From SURF-32 sp964648365 (GTDB taxonomy: Bacteria; Planctomycetota; Phycisphaerae; UBA1845): 21,661 nucleotides of DNA. Location: contig CAZYLK010000097.1 in the NCBI GenBank assembly GCA_964648365.1, forward strand, positions 1 to 21,661, written 5' to 3'. Both the position numbers and the translations under genes were made by a program. This document shows, in pieces, positions 19,881-21,661 of the stretch. A model generated the notes under the pieces. That model was not told the DNA's origin and made no database searches. It saw nothing but the letters and a program-made list of their open reading frames with translations. Numbering within the stretch: position 1 is the stretch's first letter; the number at the start of each line of letters is the position of its first letter.

Positions 19881-21661
19881 ATGGATGAGCCCGTCGGATC
19901 ACGCCTGACCCGCCGCCCGCGATGGCTGTCGTGGTGGCACGTGCCCGAACTGCTGATCGTCTTCGCCTGCGGCGTGGCGCTGATGCAGTACCTCTACCGC
20001 GTCACACCCGACGGCGACAAGCCGGCCAACGTGCCCGGCAACGACTCGTTCTATCACGTCAAGATGGCGCTCGATCTGCCGAAGCTCGGCCTGCCGCGCG
20101 AGTTTCCCTGGCTCCAGCACACCATCTTTGAAAAGGGTTTCATCAGCCATCATTACGGCTTTCACGTCTACCTGTGCCCGTTCGTTCATGCGTTTGACGA
20201 TCCGCTGATCGGCGCGCGATGGGCGATGTCGGTGTCGTTCGGGCTGGTGCTGGCCGCGGCGACGCTGCTGCTGATCAGCGAGGGCGTCAACTTCCGCTGG
20301 TTCTGGCTAGCCCTGCTCATGACGCTGTCGACGGAGTTCTACATCCGTCACGCCTACATCCGCGCCATCGACCTCTCGCTGCTGTGCATTCTGTTGGGGA
20401 TGCTCTGTCTGTTCCGCGGCCGCTACGTCTGGCTGGCGGTGGTGATGGTGATCTACACGCACGTTTACCTCGGTGCGTTTTTCCTGGGCATCATCGGCTT
20501 GATTCACTACGTCAGCGGCTGGCTGGGGCCGCGGCGGGCACTGGACGTGTGGCGGTTGCCGGTGGCGCTGGCGGCGGGGGGGCTGCTTGGGCTGGTGACG
20601 CACCCCTACAACTTCCGCGTCATCAGCTTTCTGTATACGCAGATATTCCGCAGCGGTCTGACGCCGGAGGTGCCGGTCGGTCGCGAGTGGAGCGCGTATG
20701 AAAACGTCTGGTCGTTCGCCAACCTGGTGGGGATTCCGTTCTCCGCGATGGCGATCGCGGCGGTTCTGCGGCTGCGCATGGGTCCGCGGCTGGATCGCAA
20801 TACGTGGACCATGCTGGGCGCGTCGCTGCTGTTCCTGGTGCTGACGCTGAAAGCGCGGCGGTTCGTCGAGTATTTCCCGTTCTTTGCAGCGCTGGCGGCG
20901 GCGATGATGGCGAAGCCCATCTTGCAGGGACGTGCCGCCGAGCGCGACAGGACGCCTGCGCCGCGACCCGCGGGCGCGCCGGATCCGCTGCTGATGGAAT
21001 GCCTGTGGCTGGTGCTTGCTCTGCTGCTCGCCGCCGGCGCCTGGATGAACTACAAGTGGACCGGCGGCGATGCCAGTGAAACGTGGTTGAAACTGGCGAT
21101 CAGTTGCGCCGGAGCGTACATGCTTTACGCCGCTGCGTTCGACCTTTCCCGCCACGGGATGGGGTCCGGGCGATGGGAGATTCGGACGGGCGCAACGGTG
21201 CTGACCGCCGTGGCGCTGGTCGGCGTTATGGCCCGCGTTTCCGCGCCGATCCACGACAAGGTGCGTGACTGGGCCGGCGGGAAGTACAACCTCAAGGCCA
21301 TCGAGGACGCGATGACCTTTCTGAAAGAACGCTCCGAGCCGGGCGACATCGTCTTCGCAGACGATTGGGACGTCTTCACGGTGTACTTCTACTTCAACGA
21401 CAAGAACTACTACACCTGCGGCCTCGATCCTATGTTCAGCTACCAGCATGACCCCGAACTGTGGGAACGCTATCGGATGATCACGCAAGGCCGGGCGCCG
21501 ATTACGCGGTCGTTTCGGCTGCCGAGCCTCGGCGACGACGGCCGGGAAGTGTGGGCGGACCGGACGATCACCGTCGACCATTCGGACATTCGCGATCGGT
21601 TCGGCGCCCGTTTCGTCATCGTCGACAAGGATCACCTGACCTTCTCACGCAAGCTGGATCG
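19881..21661 (+). CDS. GT-C-like polytopic membrane protein (putative glycosyltransferase), 3' end beyond window
   Basis: An open frame of 593 codons with no stop before the window end. About 11-13 membrane helices are visible (for example 22-40, 114-133, 162-178, 183-211, 225-241, 278-297, 309-324, 328-345, 372-390, 402-420, 435-452). The first outer loop holds NDSFYH (54-59), like the D..[YF]H motif of STT3/AglB and other GT-C enzymes that use lipid-linked sugars, and ISHHYGFH (88-95). The soluble C-terminal part has FADDWDVF (492-499), CGLDPMFSYQHDPELW (513-528) and FVIVDKDH (578-585), a conserved-looking tail. The ATG at 19881 was chosen since TGA lies at 19869 in frame; GGAGG is 16 bases upstream, further than ideal. 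Donor and acceptor are unknown. Confidence 0.75.
   Translation, partial: MDEPVGSRLTRRPRWLSWWHVPELLIVFACGVALMQYLYRVTPDGDKPANVPGNDSFYHVKMALDLPKLGLPREFPWLQHTIFEKGFISHHYGFHVYLCPFVHAFDDPLIGARWAMSVSFGLVLAAATLLLISEGVNFRWFWLALLMTLSTEFYIRHAYIRAIDLSLLCILLGMLCLFRGRYVWLAVVMVIYTHVYLGAFFLGIIGLIHYVSGWLGPRRALDVWRLPVALAAGGLLGLVTHPYNFRVISFLYTQIFRSGLTPEVPVGREWSAYENVWSFANLVGIPFSAMAIAAVLRLRMGPRLDRNTWTMLGASLLFLVLTLKARRFVEYFPFFAALAAAMMAKPILQGRAAERDRTPAPRPAGAPDPLLMECLWLVLALLLAAGAWMNYKWTGGDASETWLKLAISCAGAYMLYAAAFDLSRHGMGSGRWEIRTGATVLTAVALVGVMARVSAPIHDKVRDWAGGKYNLKAIEDAMTFLKERSEPGDIVFADDWDVFTVYFYFNDKNYYTCGLDPMFSYQHDPELWERYRMITQGRAPITRSFRLPSLGDDGREVWADRTITVDHSDIRDRFGARFVIVDKDHLTFSRKLD

Noticed and set aside
19868..19888. 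Six-codon mini-frame (ATG ACG ... TGA) overlapping the GT-C-like start, as a leader peptide
   Set aside because: GGAGG is only three bases before this ATG, too close for good initiation, and the peptide shows no attenuator features. Overlap is probably incidental.

Overview
The window is about 21.7 kb of high-GC bacterial DNA. It has dense but mostly short operons on both strands and one assembly gap of exactly 100 Ns (16829-16928), so it looks like a scaffold from a draft or metagenome assembly. The gene mix suggests a planctomycete-like bacterium, possibly of the Phycisphaerae side. It includes a DUF5658-type membrane protein, a coiled-coil/zinc-ribbon protein, an FHA tandem, a PilZ protein, an ECF-type sigma remnant beside a membrane partner, and secreted Ala/Gly/Ser-rich proteins. 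That placement is an inference from gene content, not from a marker tree. The content is mainly chromosomal housekeeping plus little-known envelope genes. No transposase, integrase, phage gene, CRISPR array, tRNA or rRNA was found.

Layout. 1-6131: a long-chain polyprenyl diphosphate synthase (-) diverges from a vitamin pair, ribE-pdxA (+), which overlap by 4 bp. A small three-helix membrane protein follows behind a structured leader, then a CocE/S15-type hydrolase and a membrane-anchored thermonuclease-like protein. 6194-9785 (all -): a lipoprotein amidase, the coiled-coil zinc-ribbon protein, a hairpin-rich spacer with three tandem 62-bp repeats, and an rRNA-methyltransferase-like protein fused to a pseudouridine-synthase-like domain that lacks its catalytic Asp. 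9996-12481: a membrane transglutaminase-like protein with an apparently non-AUG start, a strong hairpin, and two adjacent secreted Ala/Gly/Ser-rich proteins (-), one with a 15-16-residue periodicity. 13050-16562: a double-FHA protein (+), then a DEAD-box RNA helicase, a PilZ protein and ribosomal protein L28 (all -). 16929-21661 (all +): the C-terminal end of a sigma factor, an overlapping single-span membrane protein, an exported coiled-coil protein, a putative TIM-barrel/glycosidase-like protein, and a GT-C-like polytopic membrane protein that runs off the window end.

How genes may work together. RibE (riboflavin) and PdxA (pyridoxal phosphate) are translationally coupled cofactor genes. 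The sigma remnant, membrane protein and exported coiled-coil protein form a plausible envelope-signalling unit. The L28, DEAD-box and methyltransferase-fusion genes belong to ribosome or RNA metabolism. The amidase and GT-C-like protein point to envelope work.

The most interesting items are the 62-bp hairpin repeat family with an inverted dispersed copy 7.5 kb away, the pseudo-pseudouridine-synthase/methyltransferase fusion, the ATC-start candidate, the closed structured leader at 3001-3087, and the secreted repeat-protein pair.
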